A stretch of 41,148 nucleotides of DNA, taken from positions 1-41,148 of the forward strand of contig JBNARI010000019.1 of NCBI GenBank assembly GCA_049718765.1, given 5' to 3'. Of the stretch, positions 25,872-34,825 are shown one piece after another. Origin of the DNA: JBNARI01 sp049718765 (GTDB taxonomy: Bacteria; Bacillota; Sulfobacillia; DUMF01). The position numbers and the translations under genes are program-made. Under the pieces are notes generated by a model, which was not told where the DNA came from, searched no databases, and worked only from the letters and a program-made list of their open reading frames with translations. The number at the start of each line of letters is the position of its first letter. The first letter of the stretch is position 1.

Positions 25872-26430
25872 TGAGGTGTTGCAGCTGCTGGTTGATTGTG
25901 GTGCTGTGCTGAGGGGCCATTTCCTGCTCACTTCTGGCCGGCACGGTGACGGTTTCGTGCAGTGTTCCCAGGTCATGCAGTACCCACACTATGCGGAAGT
26001 GCTTGGCAGAGAGCTTGCACGCCGCATAGGTTTTGAGGCAGACCTGGTGGTGGGACCAGCCATGGGAGGAGTAATCCTGGCCCATGAGGTGGCGAGGGCT
26101 TTGGGCATAAGGGCCATGTTCACCGAAAAGACGTCCGAGGGAATGAAGTTCAGGAGGGGATTTGCCCTTGCCCCAGGCTCAAGGGTTATTGTGGTGGAGG
26201 ACGTGGTGACCACTGGCGGTTCGGTGCGCAGAACGGCAGAAGCTGTGGAGGCTTTGGGAGGCAGGGTAGTGGCCATAGGGGCCATAGTGGACCGCTCAGA
26301 AGGGGAGTGGCTCAGGAGCGAGCCCCCAGTGCCCAAGGTGGCCCTCACCACAGTGCAGCTGCGCTCGTTTCAGCCCGAAGAGTGTCCCATGTGCAAGATG
26401 GGGCAGCCCCTGGTCAAGCCCAAGGATTAG
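25849..26430 (+). CDS. pyrE: Orotate phosphoribosyltransferase
   Basis: A 193-residue enzyme joining orotate to PRPP. GHFLLTSGRHGDGFVQC, GPAMGGVILAHEVA and the PRPP loop VIVVEDVVTTGGS are present. The C-terminal LRSFQPEECPMCKMGQPL tail marks the longer thermophile/Clostridia-type enzyme. AAGGGGG touches ATG 25849, so ATG 25861 (MGPDEVLQLL) may be the true start. It is last in the operon; its end overlaps the convergent marR relic, and I see no terminator between them. Confidence 0.93.
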   Translation: MKRAMGPDEVLQLLVDCGAVLRGHFLLTSGRHGDGFVQCSQVMQYPHYAEVLGRELARRIGFEADLVVGPAMGGVILAHEVARALGIRAMFTEKTSEGMKFRRGFALAPGSRVIVVEDVVTTGGSVRRTAEAVEALGGRVVAIGAIVDRSEGEWLRSEPPVPKVALTTVQLRSFQPEECPMCKMGQPLVKPKD

Positions 26431-26896
26431 TGAACATTGTGGTTTGCAGCTTGCCTTGACTTGGTGTAGTTTTCCAGGTTGTCTGCGACCCTGGCCAACA
26501 GGGCGGTGAACTCGGTCACCTTTTGCTGGGGCACGCCAGCCGTGGCTGCGGCTACGATCTTGGCGTACTGTTCCTGGATGAAAGCTTCCTCCTGCCGAGC
26601 CCTTTCTGTCAGGAAGAGGCGGTATGACCGCTGGTCGGAGGTGTCCTTGCGCCTTGTCACCAGGCCCTTTGACTCCAGGGAGGTCACGGTGCGTGAGATT
26701 GCCGCCTTGCTCACCTGGGTTGCAATGGCACGCTGTCTTGCTTGGCTCCATCACCGTTGAGGTACAGGTACAGCAGCACGTTGGCTTCCGCGGCTGAGAG
26801 GTTCTTGCACCGCAAGGCCCGATTGAGGCATGTCTGACCCGAAGAAATGACCCGGGTTGCCAGGGCTAGGAGCACTCTGAACTGTTCGAAAACTGG
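26427..26896 (-). pseudogene. MarR-family regulator, frameshifted
   Basis: Two frames together make a MarR protein. The 5' part (about 26890-26724) reads VFEQFRVLLALATRVI, NRALRCKNLSAAEANVLLYL and DGAKQDSV. The 3' part (26714-26427) reads VSKAAISRTVTSLESKGL, VTRRKDTSDQRSYRLFL. A missing base near 26724 separates them: one extra G would restore VAIATQVSKAAI. No proper start is in frame upstream of GTG 26875, hinting at a second lesion. It follows the broken epimerase by a few bases and would have been its co-transcribed regulator. Confidence 0.75.
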
Positions 26897-26907
26897 GTGT
26901 CACTTCC

Positions 26908-27889
26908 TTAGAGCCAGCCTTGATCCCTAAACCATTGTACCGTGTCCTGCAAGGTTTGGCTCATGGGCCTTGGGGAGTAACCCAACTCTCTGCGGGCCTT
27001 TGAGGAACTCGCGGAGCAATTACTGAGCAAGGTGTTCACCGCGTCCGTCGTGATCAAGGGCTTGCATCCTGAGGCCATTGAGTATGCTGTGAGGACTCGC
27101 CCCAACCGCTTTGGCGGTGGTTGGTCCGAGCACCATTCGGGACGGGCGCTTGCCGGTAATGCTTGCCGGTTGGCCCATAAGGTGCTGGATTGACAGCCAT
27201 TCACCTGAAAGGAGGAACATTGCCCCCTGCTACCCTTGTGGGCTGCAAGGATGTGAGCTTGGGCCACGTCCCGCACGTCCACGAAATCGTAGCCGCCGCA
27301 CACCTGTGCGGGCAGTTTGCCCCGGGCTAACGCCAGGATGAACTGTCCCATTTCAGAGGGCCTGTAACCGTATGGGCCTACCATGCCTGTGGGAAGGATC
27401 ACCACCGCATCCAGCCCCTTTTTCACTGCGGCCATCACCTCAAGGGTGGCGCGGGCTTTGGATTGGCCATACGCCATGGATATTCTGGGAGGGTCTGTGG
27501 GCATGCTTTCGTCCTGGTTTTGCCGTGGCCCAGGCTCCACCAGCGCATGCACTGAGCTGGTGGAAAGGAGCCTCTTCATCTCTGTTTGGAGGCATGCTTC
27601 CGCCACGTTGCGCGTTCCGTTCACGTTCACTTCCTCCATTAGCCGCCTGCCTTGGGGCAAAAGGCTAATGACTGAAGCCAAATGGTAGACAATCTCGGCG
27701 CCCTGGAAAGCCCGCTCCAGGAAATGGAGATCCCTCACGTCTCCTTTCACCACTTGCACCTCAAGGGACTCTAGTGGCGACACGTTCTCCCCTGGAAGCA
27801 CCATACACCTCACCTTGAAACCGTGGGGCACTAGCTGGCGCACAAGGTTGTTCCCCAAAGTGCCCTGCCGCTCCAGTCACAACCACCAT
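26908..27889 (-). pseudogene. NAD-dependent epimerase/dehydratase, multiple frameshifts
   Basis: An extended-SDR protein read in pieces. The ATG at 27889 gives MVVTGAAGHFG, the Rossmann motif. An extra G near 27857 then shifts the frame to NNLVRQL. The long frame continues through VYHLASVIS, VNVNGTRNVAEAC and the catalytic MAYGQSKA to DVAQAHILAA. Around 27220-27060 the sense moves to another frame (FLLSGEWLSIQHLMGQ) and back to DAVNTLLSNCSAS and the end WFRDQGWL. At least three indels are needed, so it is probably a decaying gene. Substrate unknown. Confidence 0.75.
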
Positions 27890-27909
27890 GGTTTATGCAC
27901 CCCCATTTA

Positions 27910-27923
27910 GTTAACATGTTAAC
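27910..27923. promoter_or_regulatory. Perfect palindrome, probable MarR operator
   Basis: GTTAACATGTTAAC is a perfect 14-bp palindrome about 20 bp before the epimerase ATG. Such AT-rich inverted repeats are typical MarR binding sites. It would have controlled the epimerase-marR pair. It is intact although both genes are damaged. Confidence 0.6.
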
Positions 27924-28181
27924 CATTCATCTAACATCATAAGTCCTGCAGGCGCTTGATGCTAGACGCACATGTAAGCAAGCGTGTTGGCTCGGGTTCG
28001 TCCGGGCCATGGGCGCCTTGGGCCAATACCTCCTGCCTGACTGGCACGGAACGTCGTGAGGGTGCTAAGTGCACCATACCAAACCAGTGTTGTCGGGAAG
28101 CCAGGAAGACTCCCGGGGAGATTGCTGGCTGCGTGGAACCTTGCTGCCGCCAGTAGTATACTTTGTTGGGAGTGATCCATC
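27924..28181. other. Intergenic region before murB
   Basis: No gene is seen. It separates the leftward epimerase unit from the rightward murB unit. A TATACT at 28157-28162 could be a -10 box for murB, but I see no matching -35. Confidence 0.35.
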
Positions 28182-29135
28182 GTGCTGTGCCAGAGCACCT
28201 ACCATGAGCTGTTGAAACTGTTTCCCCGAAGCGAAGTGCGATTCAACGAACCCATGAAGCTCCATACCTCCTTCCGCATTGGGGGTCCGGCAGACGCGTT
28301 TTTTGTTCCCGCCAGTGGGGAAGACCTGAAGGGCGTGCTCAAGTGGTGTCGTGAGAAGGGCATACCAGTCCTGGTTTTAGGTAGAGGGTCGAATTTATTG
28401 GTCCGGGACGGAGGAGTCCGGGGAGTAGTCGTGCACGTAGGCAGCGCATTCATGGATTTCGAACTTCAGGAAGAAGCTAAGCTCACCGCGGGGGCGGGCT
28501 GGCCTTTGTCCCAACTGTGTGCCAAATGTGCCGCGCTGGGCCTTTCTGGGCTTGAGTTTGCCTGTGGCATTCCAGGTAGCTTGGGCGGAGCAGTGGTGAT
28601 GAACGCCGGCGCGTACGGTGGCCAAATGTCGGACGTGGTGGAGGGAGTGTGGGCGCTGGATTACGACGCCAATGAGGTTTTCCTTGAAGGAGAAAAGCTC
28701 CAGTTCCGGTACCGGGGCAGCGCGTTACAGGACGGAAGGTTCGTGGTGATCAAGGCGTTGTTAAAGCTGCACAAGGCGGACCCTGAGCTGATTTCGGTTC
28801 AAATGGGGCAGCTAGCGAAGGCCAGGGCCGAGAAGCAGCCGTTGGAACTGCCCAGTGCGGGCAGTGTGTTCAAGAGGCCTCCTGGCCATTTTGCGGGGAG
28901 ACTAATTGAGCAAGCGGGCTTCAAGGGCAGACGGATTGGCGGCGCCCAGGTGTCCGAGAAGCACGCAGGTTTCATAGTAAATCTTGGGGGAGCTACTGCT
29001 TCGGACGTGATTAGGCTAATAGGAGAAATCCAAAAGAGCGTGTACGAATCAACCGGAGTGTTGCTAGAACCTGAAATAAAGATCGTTGGCGAGGACCCGC
29101 AGGGAGGGGGCGTCTGCCTTAGAGCTCAGGATTGA
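28182..29135 (+). CDS. murB: UDP-N-acetylenolpyruvoylglucosamine reductase
   Basis: A 317-residue FAD enzyme reducing UDP-GlcNAc-enolpyruvate to UDP-MurNAc in peptidoglycan synthesis. HTSFRIGGPADAFF, VLGRGSNLLVRDGG and GIPGSLGGAVVMNAGAYGG are the FAD domain. The catalytic Ser is in the SAGSVFKRP block, and the end carries EKHAGFIVN and LEPEIKIVG. It is the short Gram-positive type. GTG 28182 follows GGGAGTG. The rRNA methyltransferase frame starts inside its end. Confidence 0.94.
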   Translation: MLCQSTYHELLKLFPRSEVRFNEPMKLHTSFRIGGPADAFFVPASGEDLKGVLKWCREKGIPVLVLGRGSNLLVRDGGVRGVVVHVGSAFMDFELQEEAKLTAGAGWPLSQLCAKCAALGLSGLEFACGIPGSLGGAVVMNAGAYGGQMSDVVEGVWALDYDANEVFLEGEKLQFRYRGSALQDGRFVVIKALLKLHKADPELISVQMGQLAKARAEKQPLELPSAGSVFKRPPGHFAGRLIEQAGFKGRRIGGAQVSEKHAGFIVNLGGATASDVIRLIGEIQKSVYESTGVLLEPEIKIVGEDPQGGGVCLRAQD

Positions 29136-30462
29136 AGGCTTAACCCATCAGGGTGACGGAGTTGGTCGTCACGAAGGGCTTGCAGTGTTTGTCCCTGGGG
29201 CGATACCCGGCGACAGAGTGCTGGCGGAGGTGTGGGACCGGCGCAAGAATTACGTGATTGCCAGGCTTGTGAAGCTCTTGGACCCGTCCCCTGATCGGGT
29301 GGAAAGCCCATGCCCTAGCTTTAGCTCCTGTGGCGGCTGCGCGTTGCTGCAGATGCGCTATTCAGCGCAGCTCAAGTGGAAGAAGCAGTTGGTGATCGAT
29401 GCCCTCGAGCGCATAGGCGGCATCAGACAGCCACCTGTGGCGGACGTGGTGCCTGCTCCCAAGGTTTTGAACTACCGCAACAAGGTGGTGCTTCCGGTAG
29501 TCAGGAGAGGGAACAGGGTGCACATTGGGGCTTATGCCAGGAAAAGTCACGAGGTGGTTGGATCCGAAGACTGCCTGTTGCACAGGCCAGAGCTCAACCA
29601 GCTATTGCACGTCCTGGTTGGGATCATCCACGAAATGGACTACACCACATACAATGAGGGCACCGGCAAGGGCATTATGCGGTACGCCCTGGGCAGGTGC
29701 GCTGTATCCACTGGACAAATCATGGCGGGAGTTGTGACTGCGGTCAAGAAGCTCCCTAAAGCCTCTGTCTTTGCCTCACGGATTGTTGAGGCCTTGCCAA
29801 GGGTTACCACGGTAGTCCAAAACATCAACCAGGAGCCAGGGAACATCGTGCTCGGCGAAGAGACCAAGACGATCCTTGGGAACGGGTACATTGAGGACGA
29901 GCTCAAGCCTCCGGGATGGCCCGGCCTGCAGTTCAGGATATCGGCCACCTCGTTCTACCAGGTCAATCCCGATCAAGCCGCCGTCTGCTACGGCTATATC
30001 CTGGACTTCGTGAAGGGCTGTAGCGCGGTCTTGGACACATACTGTGGCATTGGCACCATAACCCTATTCCTGGCGAAGCAGGCAGAGCTTGTTGTGGGCA
30101 TAGAAGAAGTACCCCAGGCAGTGCGGGATGCAAAGCGCAACGCTCTGCTCAACCGTTTGGACAACGTACACTTCGTTTGCGGCATGGTAGAGCGAGAGTT
30201 GCCCAAGTTGCTCGGTCAAGGGATTCGCCCAGATGCCATAGTGCTTGATCCGCCCAGAGCAGGTGTGGCTGAGCAAGTGTTGAAAGCGGTAATCAACGCC
30301 AGGCCAAGGCGTTTGTGCTACATGTCATGCTACCCGCCCACCCTCGCAAGGGACCTAAAGGTGTTGCTTGAGGGTGGGTATGAGCTAGAGGGGGTGCAGC
30401 CTGTGGACATGTTCCCCCAGACGATCCATGTAGAGGCAATTGCCTACCTCAAAGGCAAGTAG
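29086..30462 (+). CDS. 23S rRNA (uracil-C5)-methyltransferase, RlmD/RumA (TrmA family)
   Basis: This protein of about 458 residues has an N-terminal TRAM domain (LTHQGDGVGRHEGLAVFVPG). Cys76, Cys82, Cys85 (CPSFSSCGGC) and Cys163 (SEDC) can bind a 4Fe-4S cluster. The SAM site is LDTYCGIGTI, followed by DPPRAG. The catalytic Cys415 is in YMSCYPPTLARDL. It methylates a uridine of 23S rRNA; which one is uncertain, since Bacillota members vary (RlmCD). The only usual in-frame start is TTG 29086, inside murB and without a good SD, so the true start is uncertain. Confidence 0.9.
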   Translation: MARTRREGASALELRIEGLTHQGDGVGRHEGLAVFVPGAIPGDRVLAEVWDRRKNYVIARLVKLLDPSPDRVESPCPSFSSCGGCALLQMRYSAQLKWKKQLVIDALERIGGIRQPPVADVVPAPKVLNYRNKVVLPVVRRGNRVHIGAYARKSHEVVGSEDCLLHRPELNQLLHVLVGIIHEMDYTTYNEGTGKGIMRYALGRCAVSTGQIMAGVVTAVKKLPKASVFASRIVEALPRVTTVVQNINQEPGNIVLGEETKTILGNGYIEDELKPPGWPGLQFRISATSFYQVNPDQAAVCYGYILDFVKGCSAVLDTYCGIGTITLFLAKQAELVVGIEEVPQAVRDAKRNALLNRLDNVHFVCGMVERELPKLLGQGIRPDAIVLDPPRAGVAEQVLKAVINARPRRLCYMSCYPPTLARDLKVLLEGGYELEGVQPVDMFPQTIHVEAIAYLKGK

Positions 30463-30551
30463 GGGTTTTGTGTGCTGTGGGTTTGGTCGGGAACACCAAA
30501 GGCCCATGGAGTGTTGGTCTTGGCCATCTGGTCGGGGTGGAGGCATCATAG

Positions 30552-32270
30552 ATGCTGGAATTCCTGAAACCCCATTGGAAGGAAGCTATCTTGGCCACGG
30601 GTGTGGCGCTGTCCGCAACTGGGCTTGCCTTGGTTCAGCCCATGCTAATACGTTGGGCCATTGATGTGGCCATTCCAGGTAAGGACTATTTCCTGATCCT
30701 CATGATCGCAGCTGCCATAGTATTGGTGTCTGCCATCCGGGGCTCGTTCACTTACTATCAGTTCTACTTGATGGAGTTCATTGCCCAAAAAGTGAGCTTT
30801 GAGCTCAGGAACAAGTTGTACAGGCACCTTCAAAAGCTTTCCTTCGGCTTTTTTGACAAGTCCAGAGTGGGAGAGCTCATGTCCCGTCTCACCTCTGACG
30901 TTGATGTTATCAACCGGTTTGTGGGCTTTGCGCTAATACAGGTTGCAGGAGGCATAGCGCTTTTCTTTGGCACGCTGGCAATGATGGTGAGGCTAGACCC
31001 TGTGCTCACCCTGACTTCGCTGTGTGTCTTCCCCGTATTGGTGTTTACTACTGGTCGCTTGGGGCGCAAGTTGGGCCCGGCCTTCATGGCGGTACAGCAG
31101 GGTATGGCAAGGCTCACCGCCCAGCTCCAGGAAAACCTGTCGGGGATAAGGGTCGTGAGGGCATTCGCTCAAGAGGAAGCTGAGATCCGCAAGTTCAGGG
31201 GCCAGAATTACGACTACAGGGACAAGAACGTTGCAGCCATGCGTGCAGTGGCGTTGTACCAGGGCAGCGTGACTTTCATAGCCTCCGTGGGTGCAGTGGT
31301 GGTGCTGTGGCACGGTGGGTTGAGGGTGATAGGGGGCAAACTCAGCTTGGGCTCCCTGATCGCGTTCAACGGATATGTGATGCAGCTGATGATGCCCGTC
31401 AGGATGCTGGGCTTCCTGCTTAATATGGCGCAACGAGCTCAAGTGGCATCGCGGCGTATCAGGGAGCTCTTGGCTGTTGAACCGGAAGTAAGGGATTTGT
31501 CTGGGGCTGTGGAGTTACCACCCGTCAAGGGACACGTTGTGTTTGAAAACGTGAGTTTCGGGTATGACCCGGAAAAGCCAGTCCTCCGCAATGTGAACCT
31601 GGAGGTATTGCCTGGCCAAACTGTGGCCATCCTTGGGGCTACAGGTTCGGGAAAGTCCACGTTGGTGCAACTGATCCCTAGGTTTTACGATGTTACCGAG
31701 GGGCGCATCCTCATTGATGGGTTTGATGTAAGGCGTGTGAAGCTTGACTCCCTTCGTCGCCAGATTGCCGTGGTGAGTCAGGAAACATTCCTTTTTTCCA
31801 CCACCATACGGGAGAACATTGCCTATGGAAAGCAAAACGCAACCTTTGAGGAAATAGTTGAAGCTGCCAGGGCAGCTCGAATTCATGACTTCATCATGAA
31901 CCTGCCCCAGGGATACGACACGGTTGTGGGCGAAAGGGGAGTGGGCCTCTCTGGAGGCCAGAGGCAGAGGGTGGCAATTGCCAGGGCATTGCTGCTCAAG
32001 GCCCCCATAGTGATACTTGACGAGTTCACGTCCCACGTGGACGCGAGGACTGAAGCGGAAATACAGGAGGCCATTCAGGGCCTGTTAAAAGGGGCTACTA
32101 GCTTTGTGATTGCCCAGAGGCTTTCAACTGTGAAGAACGCTGACTTAGTGATCTTGTTGGAGGACGGCGAAATCGTGGAGCGGGGTACCCACGAGCAACT
32201 TATGGCGGCTGGAGGCGAGTACGCCAGGATTTACGCTGCGCAGCTCAACGGCTGGAGTGAGCAGTCATGA
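30552..32270 (+). CDS. ABC exporter half-transporter, subunit 1 of a heterodimer
   Basis: A 572-residue fusion of six membrane helices (~10-300) and an ATPase domain (~330-565). Walker A is GATGSGKST and the signature is canonical LSGGQRQR. Walker B is VILDEFTSHVD, keeping the Glu. The switch His is replaced by Gln522 (IAQRLST). It overlaps subunit 2 by 4 bp, so the two make a heterodimeric exporter of the BmrCD/TM287-288 kind. In such pairs one ATP site is degenerate. Substrate unknown; lipids or drugs are common. GGTGGAGG precedes ATG 30552. Confidence 0.9.
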   Translation: MLEFLKPHWKEAILATGVALSATGLALVQPMLIRWAIDVAIPGKDYFLILMIAAAIVLVSAIRGSFTYYQFYLMEFIAQKVSFELRNKLYRHLQKLSFGFFDKSRVGELMSRLTSDVDVINRFVGFALIQVAGGIALFFGTLAMMVRLDPVLTLTSLCVFPVLVFTTGRLGRKLGPAFMAVQQGMARLTAQLQENLSGIRVVRAFAQEEAEIRKFRGQNYDYRDKNVAAMRAVALYQGSVTFIASVGAVVVLWHGGLRVIGGKLSLGSLIAFNGYVMQLMMPVRMLGFLLNMAQRAQVASRRIRELLAVEPEVRDLSGAVELPPVKGHVVFENVSFGYDPEKPVLRNVNLEVLPGQTVAILGATGSGKSTLVQLIPRFYDVTEGRILIDGFDVRRVKLDSLRRQIAVVSQETFLFSTTIRENIAYGKQNATFEEIVEAARAARIHDFIMNLPQGYDTVVGERGVGLSGGQRQRVAIARALLLKAPIVILDEFTSHVDARTEAEIQEAIQGLLKGATSFVIAQRLSTVKNADLVILLEDGEIVERGTHEQLMAAGGEYARIYAAQLNGWSEQS

Positions 32271-34051
32271 TGTTTGGGGGTCCGGGAAGGCACAGAGGGC
32301 CTTTTGTGCCTGGAGAGCCAGTCAGGCTGGAAAGGAAGACTCTCTCTTACGCTTGGAGGCTGGCTGGCTACTTGAAGCCGTACTCGGGCAAGCTGGCGCT
32401 GTCTGCGTGCTTTATGGTTGGAAGCTCCCTTGCTGGTGTGGCTGGGCCCTTTATCCTTGGCATGGCAATAGACAGGTTCATCCGTGCAGGGGACACCAGG
32501 GGTCTGGGGTTTGCGGGGATGCTTTACCTTGGAGTATCCCTTGCCAACTGGGCATTTTCGTACCTGCAAACCTACATCACGTCGCAGGTCGGCCACGGGT
32601 TGATTGCCGAACTCCGCCAGCAGCTTTTCGAGCACGTGGAAAGGCTCAGGATGAGCTACATCGACCGTGAAGAGACTGGCAGGCTAATGTCCAGGATAAC
32701 GAGCGACATAGACTCCATAAGCCAGCTGCTGTCAACGGGGTTGGCGTCGCTCCTCTCTGATTTGTTGATGCTCACGGGCATAGTGGTGATCTTGTTCGCG
32801 ATGAACCTCAGGCTTGCGCTGATTTCGGCCCTCACCATACCCGCTCTCGTGTCAGTTACCTACCTCTTTCAAGGGAACATGCAGCGGGCTTTCACCAAGG
32901 TGCGGCGCAGCGTGGCGGAGGTAAACGCCAATCTGGAGGAGAGCCTGTCGGGGATCAGGGTGATCCAATCCTTCGGGAGAGAAGACGTTAACATGCACAG
33001 GTTCTCCGAAGTGAACGCCTCAACCATGGAGGCAAACCTGGAAGCAGCAAGGACATTTGCGCTGTTCTTCCCGATCGTGGACGTGATAGGTGCCCTGGGC
33101 ACTGCTGCAATCCTTTTTGCCGGCGGTCGCATGATCATCCAGGGCGAGCTGCAGGTGGGTGCCTTGGCAGCATTCTTGAGCTACGTGACCAGGTTCTTCA
33201 TGCCCATTAGGGAAATCAGCCAGATATACAACATGGTGGTGGCAGCGCTGGCTTCGGCTCAGAGGATATTCGAACTGATGGATGAGCCCGTGGAACCCCT
33301 GGGCGGCCTTAAGCTGAAACGGGTGCGGGGGCAGGTTAAGTTTGAGGATGTTGTGTTCTGGTACGACCGTGGCACGCCTGTGCTTGAAGGTGTGACCTTG
33401 GAGGCGCTGCCTGGTCAGATGACTGCAATTGTGGGCCCAACTGGCGCGGGGAAGACGTCAATCATTAACCTGTTAACTGGGATGTACCAGCCCGTTTCAG
33501 GGTGCATATCCATCGATGGGGTTGACATAAGCAAGGTAGATTTGGCGAGCTTGCGGCGGAACGTTGGGGTAGTGCTGCAGGACAACTTCGTTTTCGCCGG
33601 CACCATCTTAGACAACATTCGCTACGGCAAGCCCGATGCCACCCTTGATCAGGTAGAGGTGGCAGCCAAGGCGGCTGGGGCCCACGACTTCATCGTGAAG
33701 CTCAAGGACGGATACTACACTTTGATTGGGGAACGGGGCTCAGGGATTTCTGTGGGACAAAAGCAGCTCATTGCGCTGGCACGTGCCCTGCTCGTGGATC
33801 CGCCCATCCTGGTGCTTGACGAGGCAACGTCCAACGTGGACCCTTACACTGAGTTCCTGATCCAGCAGGCGCTGTCGCGGCTGATGAGGGACCGCACCCT
33901 GATAGTGATTGCTCATAGGCTTTCCACTGTGCGCCAAGCCGCAAGGATTTACGTGATCCAAGAGGGCAAGGTCGTGGAGATGGGGACCCACGACCAGCTC
34001 ATTGCCAAAGATGGCGTCTACCGGGCGCTGTACCAGAGCCAGGCCCTGTGA
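32267..34051 (+). CDS. ABC exporter half-transporter, subunit 2 of a heterodimer
   Basis: A 594-residue half-transporter with an N-terminal membrane domain (~25-320) and an ATPase domain. Walker A is GPTGAGKTS, Walker B LVLDEATSNVD and the switch is His550 (IAHRLST), all canonical. The signature is ISVGQ (494-498) rather than LSGGQ. It therefore supplies the weak signature to the site formed with Gln522 of subunit 1. ATG 32267 overlaps the stop of subunit 1. Its own stop is 4 bp from the stop of the convergent B3/B4 gene, with no terminator visible. Confidence 0.9.
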   Translation: MMFGGPGRHRGPFVPGEPVRLERKTLSYAWRLAGYLKPYSGKLALSACFMVGSSLAGVAGPFILGMAIDRFIRAGDTRGLGFAGMLYLGVSLANWAFSYLQTYITSQVGHGLIAELRQQLFEHVERLRMSYIDREETGRLMSRITSDIDSISQLLSTGLASLLSDLLMLTGIVVILFAMNLRLALISALTIPALVSVTYLFQGNMQRAFTKVRRSVAEVNANLEESLSGIRVIQSFGREDVNMHRFSEVNASTMEANLEAARTFALFFPIVDVIGALGTAAILFAGGRMIIQGELQVGALAAFLSYVTRFFMPIREISQIYNMVVAALASAQRIFELMDEPVEPLGGLKLKRVRGQVKFEDVVFWYDRGTPVLEGVTLEALPGQMTAIVGPTGAGKTSIINLLTGMYQPVSGCISIDGVDISKVDLASLRRNVGVVLQDNFVFAGTILDNIRYGKPDATLDQVEVAAKAAGAHDFIVKLKDGYYTLIGERGSGISVGQKQLIALARALLVDPPILVLDEATSNVDPYTEFLIQQALSRLMRDRTLIVIAHRLSTVRQAARIYVIQEGKVVEMGTHDQLIAKDGVYRALYQSQAL

Positions 34052-34055
34052 AGCT

Positions 34056-34775
34056 TTATCCCAGCTCGACCAAGGGCTGTGCAGCATCCACCCAGTACAC
34101 GCTGGGCTTAACTCCAAGCACCTCTGCAAACATGGATGCGAGCTCATCCCTTGCCCTCAACACCTCAGAACGGTTGACGTCGGTGAAGCCATCAATTGGG
34201 CAAAACACCCAGGTGCTCGAATCGGTTATCTTCGCGTTCTCCCCTTGCCTCCAGGTCCAGCGCCTAGTGCGCACTTCCAGTGCGTCGGCATACACTACTT
34301 CGCCTGCTGGCACCAGTTCCCTCTGGGAAGTTCCCATTGGGCTGAAAGGCTCTCCCTCTTTGCTCGGGCGCACTGCAAAGTCCCCTGACATCTTTCCAAT
34401 GTCGTGGGCACCGACCGGGAGGACGTATTTCACCGAGATGAGGTTGCATAGGTCCACTACAGAGTTTATGCTAGGAAGCTCTCCCCCTTTGGCTAACCTC
34501 AGGAGTATTGCTTCGATAGAGGGAGGAAACTTGTTAGGGTTGATCCCCGCCTTCTGGAACGCCGTGCGCCAGCAGGCAATTTGCGGAAGGGCCTTGACTT
34601 GCGCGGGCGATGGCGGCAGTTGACTCCTTCGCTCTGCGACTGCTTCCGCCAGCATAGCGCCAATTCGCTCGCTGCTTGGGCCGTTCTTCACTCCCCGGGC
34701 TACCACTATTCCCACACAGTAGGAGGGCGCAATCTCGAAAACCTTTTGGTCCACCAGGAACCTCAACGTCATCAC
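34056..34775 (-). CDS. B3/B4 tRNA-binding domain protein
   Basis: A 239-residue protein with the B3/B4 fold found in the phenylalanyl-tRNA synthetase beta chain. Recognised by ACWRTAFQKAGINPNKFPPS, LPSINSVVDLCNLISVKYVL and the PVGAHDIG block. Stand-alone members are thought to bind or edit aminoacyl-tRNA, but that is unproven. ATG 34775 or 34772. It lies between two rightward genes, with its own start close to the divergent MobA-like gene. Confidence 0.8.
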   Translation of the reverse strand: MMTLRFLVDQKVFEIAPSYCVGIVVARGVKNGPSSERIGAMLAEAVAERRSQLPPSPAQVKALPQIACWRTAFQKAGINPNKFPPSIEAILLRLAKGGELPSINSVVDLCNLISVKYVLPVGAHDIGKMSGDFAVRPSKEGEPFSPMGTSQRELVPAGEVVYADALEVRTRRWTWRQGENAKITDSSTWVFCPIDGFTDVNRSEVLRARDELASMFAEVLGVKPSVYWVDAAQPLVELG

Positions 34776-34825
34776 TCTCCATCCAACGTCTCAGAAAATG
34801 ATAACATTTTGCTGGTGATGTAGTT

